Source: Lycorma delicatula (taxonomy: Eukaryota; Arthropoda; Insecta; Hemiptera; Fulgoridae). From it: 64,000 nucleotides of DNA. The stretch spans positions 344,062,997-344,126,996 of the forward strand of contig NC_134455.1 in the NCBI RefSeq assembly GCF_047948215.1, written 5' to 3'. Shown piece after piece: positions 35,168-46,420 of this stretch. Within the stretch, counting starts at the first letter, position 1. Every line of letters begins with the position of its first letter. The translations under genes and the position numbers were made by a program. The notes under the pieces were generated by a model, which was given only the letters and a program-made list of their open reading frames with translations, ran no database searches and was not told where the DNA came from.

Positions 35168-35536
35168 CTACTTTTTTAAAATGCTGAATATTTTATTCCA
35201 GTCTACGTTATCGAATGCCTTTTCTAGGTTTATAAATGCCAAGTAAGTTGGTTTGTTTTTCTTTAATCTTCCTTCTACTATTAATCTGAGTCCTATAATT
35301 GCTTCTCTTGTTCCTACACTTTTCCTGAAACCAAATTGGTCTTCTCCTAACACTTCTTTCTCACTCCTCTCAAGTCTTCTGTACAGAATTCTAGTTAAGA
35401 TTTTTGATGCATGACTAGTTAAACTAATTGTTCTGTATTCTTCACATTTATCTGCCCCTGCTTTCTTTGGTATCATTACTATAACACTTTTTTTGAAGTC
35501 TGACGGAAATTCCCCTTTTTCATAAATATTACACAC
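35168..35536 (-). pseudogene. RTE-like element: reverse transcriptase fingers/palm frame
   Basis: A 122-residue frame with IPKKAG, EYRTISLTSHASKIL, QFGFRKSVGTREAI and NLEKAFDNVDW. It continues into a disrupted region holding the GVRQG motif, an inverted duplication and FADN (about 34955). Confidence 0.8.
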
Positions 35537-36350
35537 CAGTTTGTATAATCTATCAATCGCTTCCTCACCTGCACTGTGCAGTAATTCTACAGGTATTCCA
35601 TCTATTCCAGGAGCCTTTCTGCCATTTAAATCTTTTAATGCTCTCTTAAATTCAGATCTCAGTATTGTTCTCCTATTTGATCTTCTTCAACTTCCTCTTC
35701 TTCCTCTATAACACCATTTTCTAATTCATTTCCTCCGTAAAATTCTTCAATATATTCCACCCACTTATCGACTTTACCTTTTGTATTATAAATCGGTGTA
35801 CCATCTTTGTTTAACACATTATTCAATTTTAATTTATGTATCCCAAAATTTTCCTTAACTTTCCTGTATGCTTCGTCTATTTTTCCAATGTTCATTTCTC
35901 TTTCCACTTCTGAACACTTTTCTTTAATCCACTATTCTTTTGCTAGTTTGCACTTTCTGTAGTATTTCTTAATTGTTGATGGTTCCTTTTACTTTCTTCA
36001 TCATTAGCATTCTTATATTTTCTACGTTCATCCATCAGCTGCAATATATCGTCTGAAACCCAAGGTTTTCTACCAGTTCTCTTTATTCCGCCTAAGTTTG
36101 CTTCTGCTGATTTAAGAATTTCCTTTTTAATATTCTCCCATTCTTCTTCTACATTTTCTACCTTATCTTTTTTACTAATACCTCTTGCGATGTCCTCCTC
36201 AAAAATCTTCTTTACCTCCTCTTCATCAAGCTTCTCTAAATTCCACCGATTCATCTGACACCTTTTCTTCAGGTGTTTAAACCCCAATCTACATTTCATT
36301 ATCACTAAATTATGGTTGCTATCAATGTCTGCTCCAGGGTAAGTTTTGCA

Positions 36351-36857
36351 TTAAACGAGTTGATTTCTAAATCTTTGCTTAACCATGATATAATCTATCT
36401 CATACCGTGCAGTATCGCCTGGCTTTTTCCAAGTGTATATTCTTCTATTATGATTTTTAAACTGGGTGTTGGCAATTACTAAATTATACTTTGTGCAAAA
36501 CTCTGTAAGTTGGTCCCCTCTTTCATTCCTTTTGCCCAGCTTGTATTCACTCACTATATTTCCTTCCTTACCTTTTCCAATGTTTGCATTCCAATCTCCA
36601 ACTATTATTAAATTTTCATCTCCTTTTATGTGTTTAATTGCGTCGTCAATTTCTTCGTATACACACTCTACCTCATCATCATCATGGGCACTTGTAGGCA
36701 TATAGACGTTAACAATTGTTGTCGGTTTAGGTTTTGATTTTATCCTTATTACAATGATTCTATCGCTATGCATTTTGAAATACTCTACGCTCTTCCCTAT
36801 CTTCTTATTCATTACGAAACCTACTCCTGCCTGCCCATTATTTGAAGCTGAGTTCAA
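36351..36857 (-). pseudogene. RTE-like element: endonuclease domain frame
   Basis: A 168-residue open stretch of the apurinic-type endonuclease. It includes VGFVMNKKIGKSVEYF, NVYMPTSAHDDDEVE, LIIVGDWNANIG (the GDxNA motif) and RRIYTWKKPGD plus YEIDYIMV (the D-Y substrate-binding region). The frame is open at the N side through the preceding stop-broken start region up to about 37000. Confidence 0.8.
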
Positions 36858-37430
36858 ATAATCACCTGAACAAAGTCATTTTCCTCTTCCCACCAAACCT
36901 CGCTAATTTCTACTACATCTACATTTATTCTATCCATTTTCCTGTTTAAATTTTCTAACCTACTAACCTTTTTAGACTTCTAACATTCCATGCTCTGCCT
37001 TGTAGAATGTTACTTTTTAATTTTCTGCTGACTTCTTGCTTAGTAGTCCCCACCTGGAGATCTGAACGGGGGACTAGCTTACCTCCGGAATATTTTACCA
37101 AGGAAGGCGCCTTGATATATATGAAAATGTCTTTGTTATATGAAAATACAGAGAGCTACATTTTCTTGGAAAAAAAGCAGCTGTAGTTTTCCATTGCTTT
37201 CAGCTGCACAGTACTCAGAGGATTGAGTGATGTTGATACGGCTGCTTAAGTCTTCCTGACCTACACCCTTAACAATTACTGAAAGAGCTGCTGCTCTCTT
37301 TCAGGAATCATTCCTTAGTCCGGCTCTCAACAGATACCTCTCCGATATGGTTGCACCTTTGGTCCAGATACTCTGTGTCACTGAGCACTCAAGCCCCACC
37401 ACCAACGGCAAGGTCTCATGATTCATAGAG

Positions 37431-38640
37431 GGAGTTATAAATTATTAAATTTCAGTAATTAAGTCATAATAAAATAAAGAGTTGTGCTAAATAGTAATTG
37501 AAATAAATTGACAAAAAGAGATGATGTTCACTGTTTACAAAAATTTTACTTAATATCTATAACTAGAGTGCCAATTAAATTGTTAAACAATCATCATCAG
37601 TAGAGAATGATGAAAAATTTATATAAGATACATAAATAAATTGCATAAGTAAATTAAAAGATATTAGAAAGAATATAAAGTGACAAATAAACAGTACTTG
37701 TGAAACACTATAAAACAAGTATTTTTAGAATTTTTTTTTTTTTGAATAAGAGTAAAACAATACAAAAAACTGTTATTTTAGGCAATCCTGTTAGATAGAA
37801 CAAATCTGGCTCAAAAACATCTCTAACACATTATTATCTAATGAAATAAAAGTAAAATAAAACTTTGGCTTTATGTATCTAGGGCAAATAAAATTTATCA
37901 CAATAAAGGTACCATGAATCTTAAAGCTACCAGAATTATTGTGATTCATTATCAAAATTTAAAAGAGGGAATAACTGTTAATGTTTTTATGATTTAAGGC
38001 CTTCACAAAGTGATTTCTGATAAATTTTAAATTCAAAAAAGTATTTTGTATTTGGCCCAAATATTTTTCAACAGTGGCTTTTACTAGTGATTAAATTTGC
38101 CAAACTTATAATTCCTTTATTATTGTGCTTCAGCCTTCGGTTGAACATCGAGACTTTAAAAATGAATATTTCATTACCAACGTGTATACAGCTTTTGTGT
38201 TACATTATAATTAGTGCAGGTTGTCTCCGTCCGTTACTCTACGAAACGTTTTGGTAAACGTAAGGCTTTCGGTGTAAAATATCACAGCAAAGATCCGTAC
38301 CGGTAATTAGTCTTTCGATAGATTTACGTTCTCAAAGATTTATTTTCAGACCGGTATATGTCGTTCCACATCGTTGTGATATAGGTTCGGGTTGTTGTCA
38401 TCAGAGTTCTGAATTTGTATGTCAATCAGACGTTAGAAATTAACATCACAGAACGGTTTATTATTAACACTTTGAAGAAGTGTAGCTTCAAATCATACAA
38501 AATGCAATTGTCAGGATATCACCATACCTATCAGATGAATTTTTTCTGCGTTATGGAGTGGGGAGACTGAGACGTTCTGATTAGTAGAGAGTATGGCGTG
38601 GCAGTAGAGGTGGGGAGAAGCTTATAAATATAGTGTAACC
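37431..38640. other. No gene seen; composition changes near 38.15 kb
   Basis: The first 700 bp are AT-rich like the left part of the window. From about 38150 CpG becomes frequent. No coding similarity was recognised; this may be the start of a repeat block leading to 38670. Confidence 0.35.
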
Positions 38641-38669
38641 GAGCGAAGTAATTTTTAAATCTTAAACTT

Positions 38670-39096
38670 AAATCAGCAATTGCGACTCCTCCGGAGTAGG
38701 GGGCGCATTGCTCCCTGCATACAGTTATTGCCCCGTTGTGGCGTATTCCTGCTAGCCTATGAAGCGTTAGTACCGAAAGGACTTCAGTGGACGGTCTGAA
38801 GGGGAATTACGTCGGGAGGACAGGTTTCATAAGCCTAGCCTTCCGCGGTCGGCCCATAAAATGGGTTCGAAAACGCTGGTTTAACAACGGATTGGAATGC
38901 AATTAAATCCGTCCTTAAAAACACAAAATATTAAATAAGACAAAAATTGAAAAATTAGACCCGTCACCTAAAATAAACCTTTAAAAACGCCCGATACAAT
39001 CATCAAGCAGCAAGGGACACTGTCCAGGTTCTGCGATCCGTAGGGAGAATCTATAAACTCCTGCCAACTTTGCATTCCATTCCGAAGTAATTTTTA
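38670..39096 (+). repeat. GC-rich direct repeat, copy 1
   Basis: It begins AAATCAGCAATTGCGACT, contains CGAAAGGACTTCAGTGGACG and AAGGGACA-TGTCCAGG, and ends TCCGAAGTAATTTTT. It matches 39318-39735 throughout at about 80 percent or better by eye. The period is about 648 bp. Confidence 0.9.
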
Positions 39097-39317
39097 TCGG
39101 AAAGTGCAGGCCAAAGAAGAACGAAGAGGTCATCGGAAGGAGAAGAAGAAGAAGAAGATGATGAAGAAGATAGAAGACCGTCTACGCGACCCAACGTCTC
39201 GGACGGGAGTCCGAGAAAGAGCCCAGCAGAGATGCGTCCTGAAGGGCAGCCAACAAAGAAGTGGATGTAGAGCTTCTATTTAACCTTTTCGTACACAACT
39301 TACAATTAAATCAAATT
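39097..39317. repeat. Spacer between GC-rich repeats, with (GAA)n tract
   Basis: It contains a purine run of GAAGAAGAAG type (about 39136-39178) and a CGGACGGGAGTCCG hairpin (about 39199-39212). No similarity was recognised. It could be the interior of a miniature LTR element or simply the remainder of a tandem unit. Confidence 0.5.
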
Positions 39318-39735
39318 AAATCAGCAATTGCGACTTCCTCCGGAAAAGGGGGCGCATTGCTCCCTCCAAATAACCAATGCCCCCTTGTGGCGTGTTCCTG
39401 CTAGCCAATAAAGCGTTAGCACCGAAAGGACTTCAGTGGACGGACTGAAGGGGAATCACGTCGGGAGCACGGGTTTTAAAAGCCTAGCCTCCTGCGGTCT
39501 GACCCAGAATTGGGTGTGATGACGCTGGACATGAATGGACACGGAACGCTATACAAAATCCGTCCATAAAACTAAAAGCAACCACTAAAATCATACCCGA
39601 CATTAAAATAAACCCATAAACACGCCCGAATGATAGATAGAACAGCAGCAAGGGACAGTGTCCAGGCTCTGCGTTTTCGAAGGGAGAAATGAAACTCCCG
39701 CCACCTTTGCGTTCCGTTCTGTTCCGAAGTAATTT
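39318..39735 (+). repeat. GC-rich direct repeat, copy 2
   Basis: Second copy of the 38670-39096 sequence in the same orientation, ending TTCCGAAGTAATTTATT. The string GCGAAGTAATTTTT just before copy 1 (38643-38656) resembles this end, which hints that the array once extended left. Confidence 0.9.
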
Positions 39736-40798
39736 ATTCTTTGAGAAACGCTCGAGGTATAAACATTATGATTCAAGTTATTGAAGAGGATTTTCGCGTA
39801 CGTGTCGGTGACCGACGTCTGACGTCTCTGTGTTTTAAATTAAAACACAGTTTTGTATATATTGTCGATTTATCTGAAGACGATTTCGATTTAAATAATT
39901 AATACGGATTTTAAACTCGTAAATTTTTATTTATATTTATAAGCTATCATAGACTGATATTACTCACGTTGTTATACCGATCAGAATAAAAAGCACTTAC
40001 ATTACTCGGATCAGAATAAAGATTTACGTATTTGTTTATAAAAAAAAAAAAAATCTGTAGTATGTAACGTAATATTTTGTTATGAGTGGTCTAGACGAGT
40101 AACACGGTTGAGGCATCTGACATCATACGATGTTTACTGGCTTCAGTTTGCCAACATAAGGAAGACAGATTGGAGTTTTTAATATTTCATTTTCTGTATT
40201 CAGACGGAGCAGGATTCTAAGGTTCAGTTTCCTTAACGACATTGAGTATTTTAACGGTTATTGTACGCTGAACACGTATTGTAAAAGAACAATGTAGACA
40301 TCACATTATTTAATCACATATTTCTTTTACCTATGGTTATTTTTAGGGAAGTAGGATGCTGTATTGCAAAGCGTAGTCTTAAAATTCCTTGATTTTGTAT
40401 CTTTCTTCTCATTCTAAATAGATTGTTTTTTAAAGAGTGTTTGGATACATCAATTAATTTACAGCAATATAACAATGTTGTTACATATCTTAATCCTTGA
40501 AAAAACTTCGACCTATTGTTTTTTTACATAAAATGTATACTAGCATACACAGTAAGCATTTACTTTCAGCATCCATTTGTATCTGTCAAACGGAGGGAAA
40601 ATATTGTAAAACTATTAAACGTGTCAAATCGCACGGGTCTATTTCATGTTTCCCTGTAACAATAATAAAAAAAATGATTGTAATTTAAAAAAATTGTGTA
40701 AGGGTAAATCACGAAAATATAATTTCTCTAAAATGAGCAAAACCTTAGCCTTATAAGCAACAAATATAATGCGTTTAAATGTTTACCTCGATTTTGAA

Positions 40799-40849
<51 letters not shown>

Positions 40850-41461
40850 AATTTATTCTAAAAGAAGAAAAGGAAAATGAAAATGGTATTTATGTTAAGT
40901 AAGAAATGTAGAAACTTTTATTAAATTGTTTGCCCGATACACAACAGCTATTACCTGTCCAATCTTACAAATATATTATTATTATCAGATAATTTCTGAA
41001 TAAATCGTATATCTACATGAAAAATAAATAATAAATAGTTTACGCGTGTCTGTTTACGCGTAACATAATAATAATAATAATCATTTATATACTGACCTCT
41101 AAAATGAATAATCATTTATAAATGTTTCTACATTAATTCATCAATTTGTCACTTTCCCACTGACTAAGAGTATATGTGTTAGGTAGATCAATTTTTATTA
41201 TAAAAAATGCAATTTATATAATTTATTTTAAATAAATGATATTGAAAACTATATTTTCGTTTTCTTACCAATAACGATTGATATCGGAGACATTTAATAG
41301 AAAAGACTTGACGATAATGAATAATATATTCTTTAAATTACTGTTCTCTGTACAACAATATTACAGGAGAAATCCCATTACGATGTAACCAGTACGAGTA
41401 ATACCTTTTGGAAGTGAATGTTTTAAATCGTTTTTATCTAAGGAAGAAAAATAAACACAAT
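39736..41461. other. 5' flank of the gustatory receptor gene; no other gene seen
   Basis: No exon was recognised. It includes a duplicated GATCAGAATAAA string (about 39979 and 40009) and a long TA microsatellite at 40804-40846. The receptor promoter presumably lies in the last few hundred bases, but no element can be named. Confidence 0.4.
40804..40846. repeat. (TA)n microsatellite
   Basis: About 40 bases of alternating TA. Confidence 0.97.
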
Positions 41462-42412
41462 ATGAAGAACTGTAGAGTTAATAGAACAAAAAACAAAGAA
41501 ATTCCGAGATTTTATGATTCGATTAAACTTCTTTTTAAAACATTTAAATTGATCGGTCTGCTTCCATTAAAGGAAACAACATCTGAATTCGGTTATTTTG
41601 CTTGCGATTGGAGAAGTAAACAATTTGTTTACACGTATTCATTAACAATTGTCCTTCATATTTCTTCTTTGTTTCTTTTTCAAAAGTTTTCGGACAAAAA
41701 CGATAACTTACGAAATAAGATTTTACCCTTCGCAATTTTCAGGTTTATCGATACATTACTTAAACAAATAATCCTTTTTGTGGTCTATAAAGATATTCAT
41801 AAAATTTTTATCAACTTTGATAAATATGATAAAAATTTGTTAAAAAGTTTCGAATCGAAAAATATATATCCTTATTTAGGAAAACGTTGTTATAAATACA
41901 TTTTCCTTGCGTTCGGTCTATCGATAATTCCTTTCTGTATTAAAGATCGTCTAATTCAATTAATCACCGGCGGGTTAAAACAATTTTTTTTGTATATTTT
42001 TTGGTTCCTACTTGATTTAATCTCAGTAATTCCAGAGCACGTGAACTTTTTGTTCGTTACTGCCGTTTTATTTTCAGTCTATAATCGGTTAAAAGTTCTA
42101 AACAAGTTAATTAAGCAATTTGTAAAAAACATTAAGAATGAATCGTTTAAAAATGATACGCCTACAAAATACATTGAAAAAATACGACTTTTACACTACG
42201 ATTTACACATGTGTTACGAAGCACTTAACAGCATATACGGTTCTTATTTGTTTTACAAAAATATTATTATTGTAATTAACCTATCTGTACAAAGTTATTT
42301 ATCGTGTTTAGTGGTAAATGATAATGACATATTTGTTACATCGTCCTGGGTAGCATATTATGGACTATGTTATTTTTTTTTCATAATATTAGTGGATAGA
42401 CCACATAAATTG
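41462..42412 (+). CDS. Gustatory receptor exon 1 (residues 1-317)
   Basis: A large first exon holding most transmembrane helices, as usual for insect gustatory receptors. It ends at VDRPHKL followed by a GTAAGC donor. Reading continues openly to 42544, but the downstream exon chain fits the family far better than that extension. A TTG at 41408 is in frame, but ATG 41462 is the first canonical start. Confidence 0.9.
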
Positions 42413-45400
42413 GTAAGCATTCTTTTATTCAGTTGTGGAAAACAAATTTATTATTCTATTAAAAATGTGTATTCCGTGATTTTGTCGCTTTCATTCTTTG
42501 TTCTTAATTTTCTGTTATTTAAAGAAATATTTTGTTTAAGTTAAAGCCGAATTTATTTGAAAAGATTTTTTTCAAATAGATTACCTTTCCAAGTTTAAGT
42601 TTCAATCCTGATAAGATGAAGATTAGTAAATTTCTAAATAGACGTTAATATGTTTTGTAAATTATTTATTTATTCCTATATAAATTACATATTAATTTTG
42701 TTAGTCGTAGCCCACATTTTTTTCCCCATTTTAAATTTGTTCCGAAGGTAAATGTTTTTATTTTTAATTTCCTCAAAGATGTTTTTTTTTTGTTGTTTGG
42801 GAAAAGTAAAACTTAATAAGATAATTTAATTTTAAATCTTTTCTTTTCATTTGTATTCCTAATTCATTTTACCAGTTTTTATCGTTAATATTTCTATTTT
42901 GTTACAAAAATATTTCTTTGACTTATTATACAAAATCGATTATTGTGATTATTCAAGCAAATATTATCGTAGCATAATATTTGCTTGTAGTATAAATCAA
43001 AAGATACTAGAAAAGGGTTAAATTTTATTTAACATTTGCCTTTTGTTTTTCTGTTTAAGGTGCGAGAAATGAAAAAAGATTTACTGAAATTGAACACAGC
43101 ATTTATGGAGGAAGACTTATTTAATGAGGTACTGATATATTGAGGATGTTTAGATAAAGTGACTTAACCCTCATTGTGTTATATTTGGCGGTTTTTTCAT
43201 TCATCCTCACAAATACCATATCACATTCATTTCTAGTAAAGTAATTTAAGCCACGTCGATCTCATTTAAAAAATAATTACAAAAAATACATTTGGTTACC
43301 GACCGATCTGAATAATCTATCCACATAAAATGATTTTTAATTCACAAGGAATTTTGCGTATCCCACATTTAGTCAGCTGAACGATTTAACCACCATTTTA
43401 TAGTCGGTTAAGTCACTTTACCAAGGTTTCACAAGGTAATCGTATGTGAGTTTTACAGTTTTATGCTTTTATTTTAAGAACTGTACGCCGCAAATATTTA
43501 TTAAAAAATGCATAAGAAACGCATTATAATTTCTAGAACTCACGAGTTACTAAGGTTAAGCATGCGCCAAAAAAGACAAATGCGTTCGGTATCGAAGGTA
43601 CGAGAATAAATTATCATCAGATGCCGCTAACGGTGATGGCTATAATAAAAATATCGTTGAAAAGATATGCTATAGGAATTTATTCCAAAAGGATCAGGCA
43701 ACTAGTAATGAAGATCAATTTCTGTGTCTATCATTTGATATGCAGACGGTCTTAAACGCCCCACATTGTGATAACCATGGAAATTTACTACAGTCAAAAT
43801 TATTCTATTTATAATCGGACTTTTTATGAAAGTATAACTTGAAACGGACATTGTTACCTCTGGGACGAGTGCGATGGGCGTAGAGTTACAAATGATATCG
43901 GTTCGATTTTGTCCATGTATTTAAGTAAACTAGATGCAGAAAGTAATTTAAAAAATGTAGCCCTGTATTGTGACATTTGCCCGGGGAAAAACAGAAATCG
44001 AAAAGTTATTTCAATGCTTTATACATTTTTACAATCATCTAATTCTATACAACAGATTTCAATTAATTATGTTACCCGGACACACGTACACGCCTGCGGA
44101 ATCAGTCCGTACATGTATTTGGTCCAAAGTACAAGAATGTGATTTGGGAACCGTCTGAACGGCTGACAATCATCCGGTTCTCCATAATAAACTCCATAAA
44201 CAATTAAGACTGGAAGTTTGCCCAAGAGATATTATTTCCTAATTCAACAAAGAAATACAAAGACGGGACTAAAATTACATTTAGAAATATTACAAAAGTT
44301 ACTTTTTTAAAAATGAAAATGTTTTAAAAATTAAAACATCTTTTAGCTACAGAACACAGTAACATACAGTAAAGATTCGGGCACCAAGATATCGTCCTAA
44401 ATTCTTAGGCCCCAAACGTTTGTACACCGAGAGGCTTCCTATTCCTGTTGTTAAGCGAAAAGATTTGTCTGTGCTTTTTAATAAAGGAATTACACCTCAG
44501 CACGCTTACCGGGGTATTAGCAAGTTACACCAGATATATCGATGAAAACCGATGAAGAAGATGAAGTGTTTCTAGTGATGAGTGATACAAAAATAATGAT
44601 ATATTAAACTATTTTTTATTACAGCTATCTAAGTAGGCTTATCGATGTTGTGTTTATGAACTGTATTTTAAAAATAACATGTTTATTTTTTGTCCACGAA
44701 ATGTGTTTCATTCCCCATGTAAGTAGTAATCCACACTGAAAATTATTCGTTCAGGTAAAGTAGCTTAACCCCCACATATTTCAAAATTTTATTTTTTTTA
44801 ATTTTACTGACAATATATATGGTAAAAATGGAATATTTTAAGTACAACAACAATACTAATAGAATAATACTACATATTCTTCTTTGCAGTAAGTACTCTG
44901 TAAATTAAAAAAAAAAAAAATTTCTCCTGAAAAATTTACTTTTTGTGGGTTGTCATTTTACCTTAACACAATCGGTATACACGTAGCTGTCTGTAATAAC
45001 ACTACTTGGGGTAAGAAAGAAAAAGAGTGAAAGGGTGTGTGTATGTAATATCGATGAAGAACGGAGTTAGGAAGTACATACAACCTAATTTTAATTATAT
45101 ATTACATTACTCCATTTTATATTTTGTTGCAGATATATTTATTGATCAGTCAACTTCATACTCTACAGTTTAATGTTTGCGGTAGCTTTGGCTTTGTCAT
45201 AAATAATGACATTATAATCAAGGTAATAAATTAATCGTTAATTACAAAACATGTAACTAATCAACCTTTAAAAATATCTACGAATTACAACAACATTTAA
45301 AATGTGGCTGATTTTACCATATTATTTTTAATGCTAATAATTTAGTCTTTTATTAAAATAAACAATAAACATATATTGTTAAATTTATTTAACGTTAAAC

Positions 45401-46209
45401 TTAAATATTTAGGTTCGTGGGTGTACAGCGTGTGCATATGCATTAAATAAGATATATGTATTTAATACGTTTCAAAATCAAAGGTGTAAATTGAACTTAA
45501 ATATACTTAAATAAATTAATTTGTATTAATCTGACTTTTTTTTTAAAAACTGAATTGTGTGCGTAAGACAACTATAAATAAATTTTTCAACATATTTAAT
45601 AATTAATCGAATTCAGATATTTTTATTTAAAATTTGTTTAGATTTTACCTTAATTTTAACCTTTTTACTTAATTATTACTACTCACTTTTTTAACTTTAA
45701 ATAAAGTTTTACCGTAACTCCAACTTTGAATTTGGGGTAGAAATTTGCGGACCCGATTTGTCTTTAATTAAGCGATTAACTTATTCCTTTAATATAGTTA
45801 AATAATTTAAAATTTCCTTCAATAATTCAATATTTGAAGTGTTTTCCATTTTACCCAGAGTTATGAAAAATAATGTAAAATATAACTTCTCAGACTTTTA
45901 TTACTATTTATAGAAAGATATTTTCTCGATATAATAATGTACTATGTAGTAACAATATTACATAATAACAATAGCAGCCTTATTTTATTAGTGATAAAAA
46001 TCCATGTGTAAGTTTTACATATTTCATAGATTTATATTTTGTGGTTGTATGAAAATATGCAAACTTTCATGTTTCGTACAAAAGTCTTATTATAGAATAA
46101 ACTGGAAAAAAAATTTGTTGTAATGTTTTTTTTTGATTTGCAGGTCCTGAATGATGTTGTGAATTACACGGTAATCCTTTTGCAGTTAGATCCTGGTAAT
46201 GAACGATAA
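41462..46209 (+). CDS. Insect gustatory receptor, four exons, 391 residues
   Basis: Exons 41462-42412, 43060-43128, 45133-45222 and 46144-46209 join in phase 0 at every junction with GT/AG sites, giving an uninterrupted 391-codon protein ending at TAA. The first in-frame ATG is 41462. The product has the plan of the 7tm_7 gustatory receptor family: a short polar N-terminus, a conserved FKLIGLLPLKETTSEFGYF entry to the first helix, and hydrophobic segments at about residues 50-70, 83-103, 140-162, 175-205 and 265-310. It ends with the C-terminal signature split over three small exons: LFNE-IYLLISQLHTLQFNVCG, INNDIIIK and VLNDVVNYTVILLQLD. The last is the TYxxxxxQF motif with Gln kept and Phe replaced by Leu. 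Such receptors are ligand-gated cation channels of chemosensory neurons, with inverted membrane topology; the ligand is unknown. CpG content is high. Confidence 0.9.
43060..43128 (+). CDS. Gustatory receptor exon 2 (23 residues)
   Basis: A TTTAAG acceptor and a GTACTG donor bound it. It encodes VREMKKDLLKLNTAFMEED, the intracellular linker helix before the last transmembrane segments. Confidence 0.8.
43150..44968 (+). mobile_element. DUF7869-type DNA transposon relic filling receptor intron 2
   Basis: The ends are imperfect inverted repeats: left GATAAAGTGACTTAACCC from about 43154; right, on the other strand, GGTAAAATGACAACCC from about 44963. Sub-terminal inverted copies of the same motif (GGTTAAGTCACTTTACC at about 43408, GGTAAAGTAGCTTAACCC at about 44755) lie inside. 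Between them is the decayed DUF7869-type gene at 43560-44545. Intron 2 is 2004 bp long, so only about 190 bp would remain without this insertion. Confidence 0.6.
43560..44545 (+). pseudogene. DUF7869-type transposon protein, decayed
   Basis: The plus strand in shifting frames reads LCLSFDMQTVLNAPHCDNHG (about 43722-43780), FYESIT-stop-NGHCYLWDECDGRR (about 43826-43885), IGSILSMYLSKLDAE (about 43898), ALYCDICPGKNRNRKVISML (about 43959-44018; the CD-C-GQN-type motif with Gln replaced by Lys), then a frameshift to PGHTYTPAES. The C-terminal part is APRYRPKFLGPKRLYTERLP then PVVKRKDLSVLFNKGITPQH (about 44380-44500). Asp and His in these motifs would be candidate active-site residues of a nuclease-like transposase, an inference. 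It is inactivated by stops. Same family as 12245-13164. Confidence 0.75.
45133..45222 (+). CDS. Gustatory receptor exon 3 (30 residues)
   Basis: A TTGCAG acceptor and a GTAATA donor bound it. It encodes IYLLISQLHTLQFNVCGSFG then FVINNDIIIK, the conserved region before the last helix, where family members have an F-A-C-G-type motif. Confidence 0.87.
45757..45889. repeat. Inverted repeat arm, left (pairs with 46288-46420)
   Basis: Exactly 133 bp, aligned without gaps to the reverse complement of 46288-46420, with 5 differences (about 96 percent identity). It lies in receptor intron 3. Confidence 0.92.
46144..46209 (+). CDS. Gustatory receptor exon 4 (last 21 residues and stop)
   Basis: A TGCAG acceptor precedes it and TAA is at 46207-46209. 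It encodes VLNDVVNYTVILLQLDPGNE then R, containing the terminal TYxxxxxQF-type signature. It lies in the 398-bp loop between the inverted repeats at 45757-45889 and 46288-46420. Confidence 0.9.
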   Translation, partial: VLNDVVNYTVILLQLDPGNER

Positions 46210-46287
46210 AAATAATATAAAATGAAGTGGCCTTTTCTATTCAGTGAAAAAAGTTTGTTTATTAAATAATAAAGAGATTCGATAGAT

Positions 46288-46420
46288 GAAGTTATGTTTT
46301 ACATTATTTTTCATAACACTGGGTAAAATGGAAAACACTTCAAATATTGAATTGTTGAAGGAAATGTTAAATTATTTAATTATATTAAAGGAATAAGTTA
46401 ATCGCTTAATTAAAGACAAA
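46288..46420. repeat. Inverted repeat arm, right (pairs with 45757-45889)
   Basis: It starts 79 bp after the receptor stop codon. Homology to the left arm starts and stops abruptly at both ends. Confidence 0.92.

Larger units (their letters stand above)
34420..37430 (-). mobile_element. RTE-like non-LTR retrotransposon, nearly full length, inactive
   Basis: It runs right to left. There is a 5' untranslated region (about 37430-37010) shared with the second copy at about 50295-49980. The endonuclease domain follows from about 37000, with NVRSLKR then INVDVVEISEVWW, YMPTSAHDDDEVECVYEE, IIVGDWNANIGKGK and YTWKKPGDTARYEIDYIMVK. Next come a charged linker (36305-35659) and the RT: GEFPSDFKKSVIVMIPKKAG, EYRTISLTSHASKILTRILY, EDQFGFRKSVGTREAI and YLAFINLEKAFDNVDW (catalytic Asp region present). 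The active-site box reads FADN instead of FADD. The C-terminal LYGSETWTI and RRMLKIRWVDKVTNEEML are as in other insect RTE-type endonuclease-reverse transcriptases. Stops, frameshifts and an inverted duplication in the RT (35027-35073) inactivate it. Confidence 0.85.

Noticed and set aside
42413..42544. Continuation of receptor exon 1 to a stop at 42542-42544
   Set aside because: A GTAAGC donor at 42413 and three in-phase small exons carrying the family C-terminal signature fit much better than this unrelated extension.
43909..44158. Independent host gene in receptor intron 2
   Set aside because: The frames are pieces of one decayed DUF7869-type transposon protein with stops.
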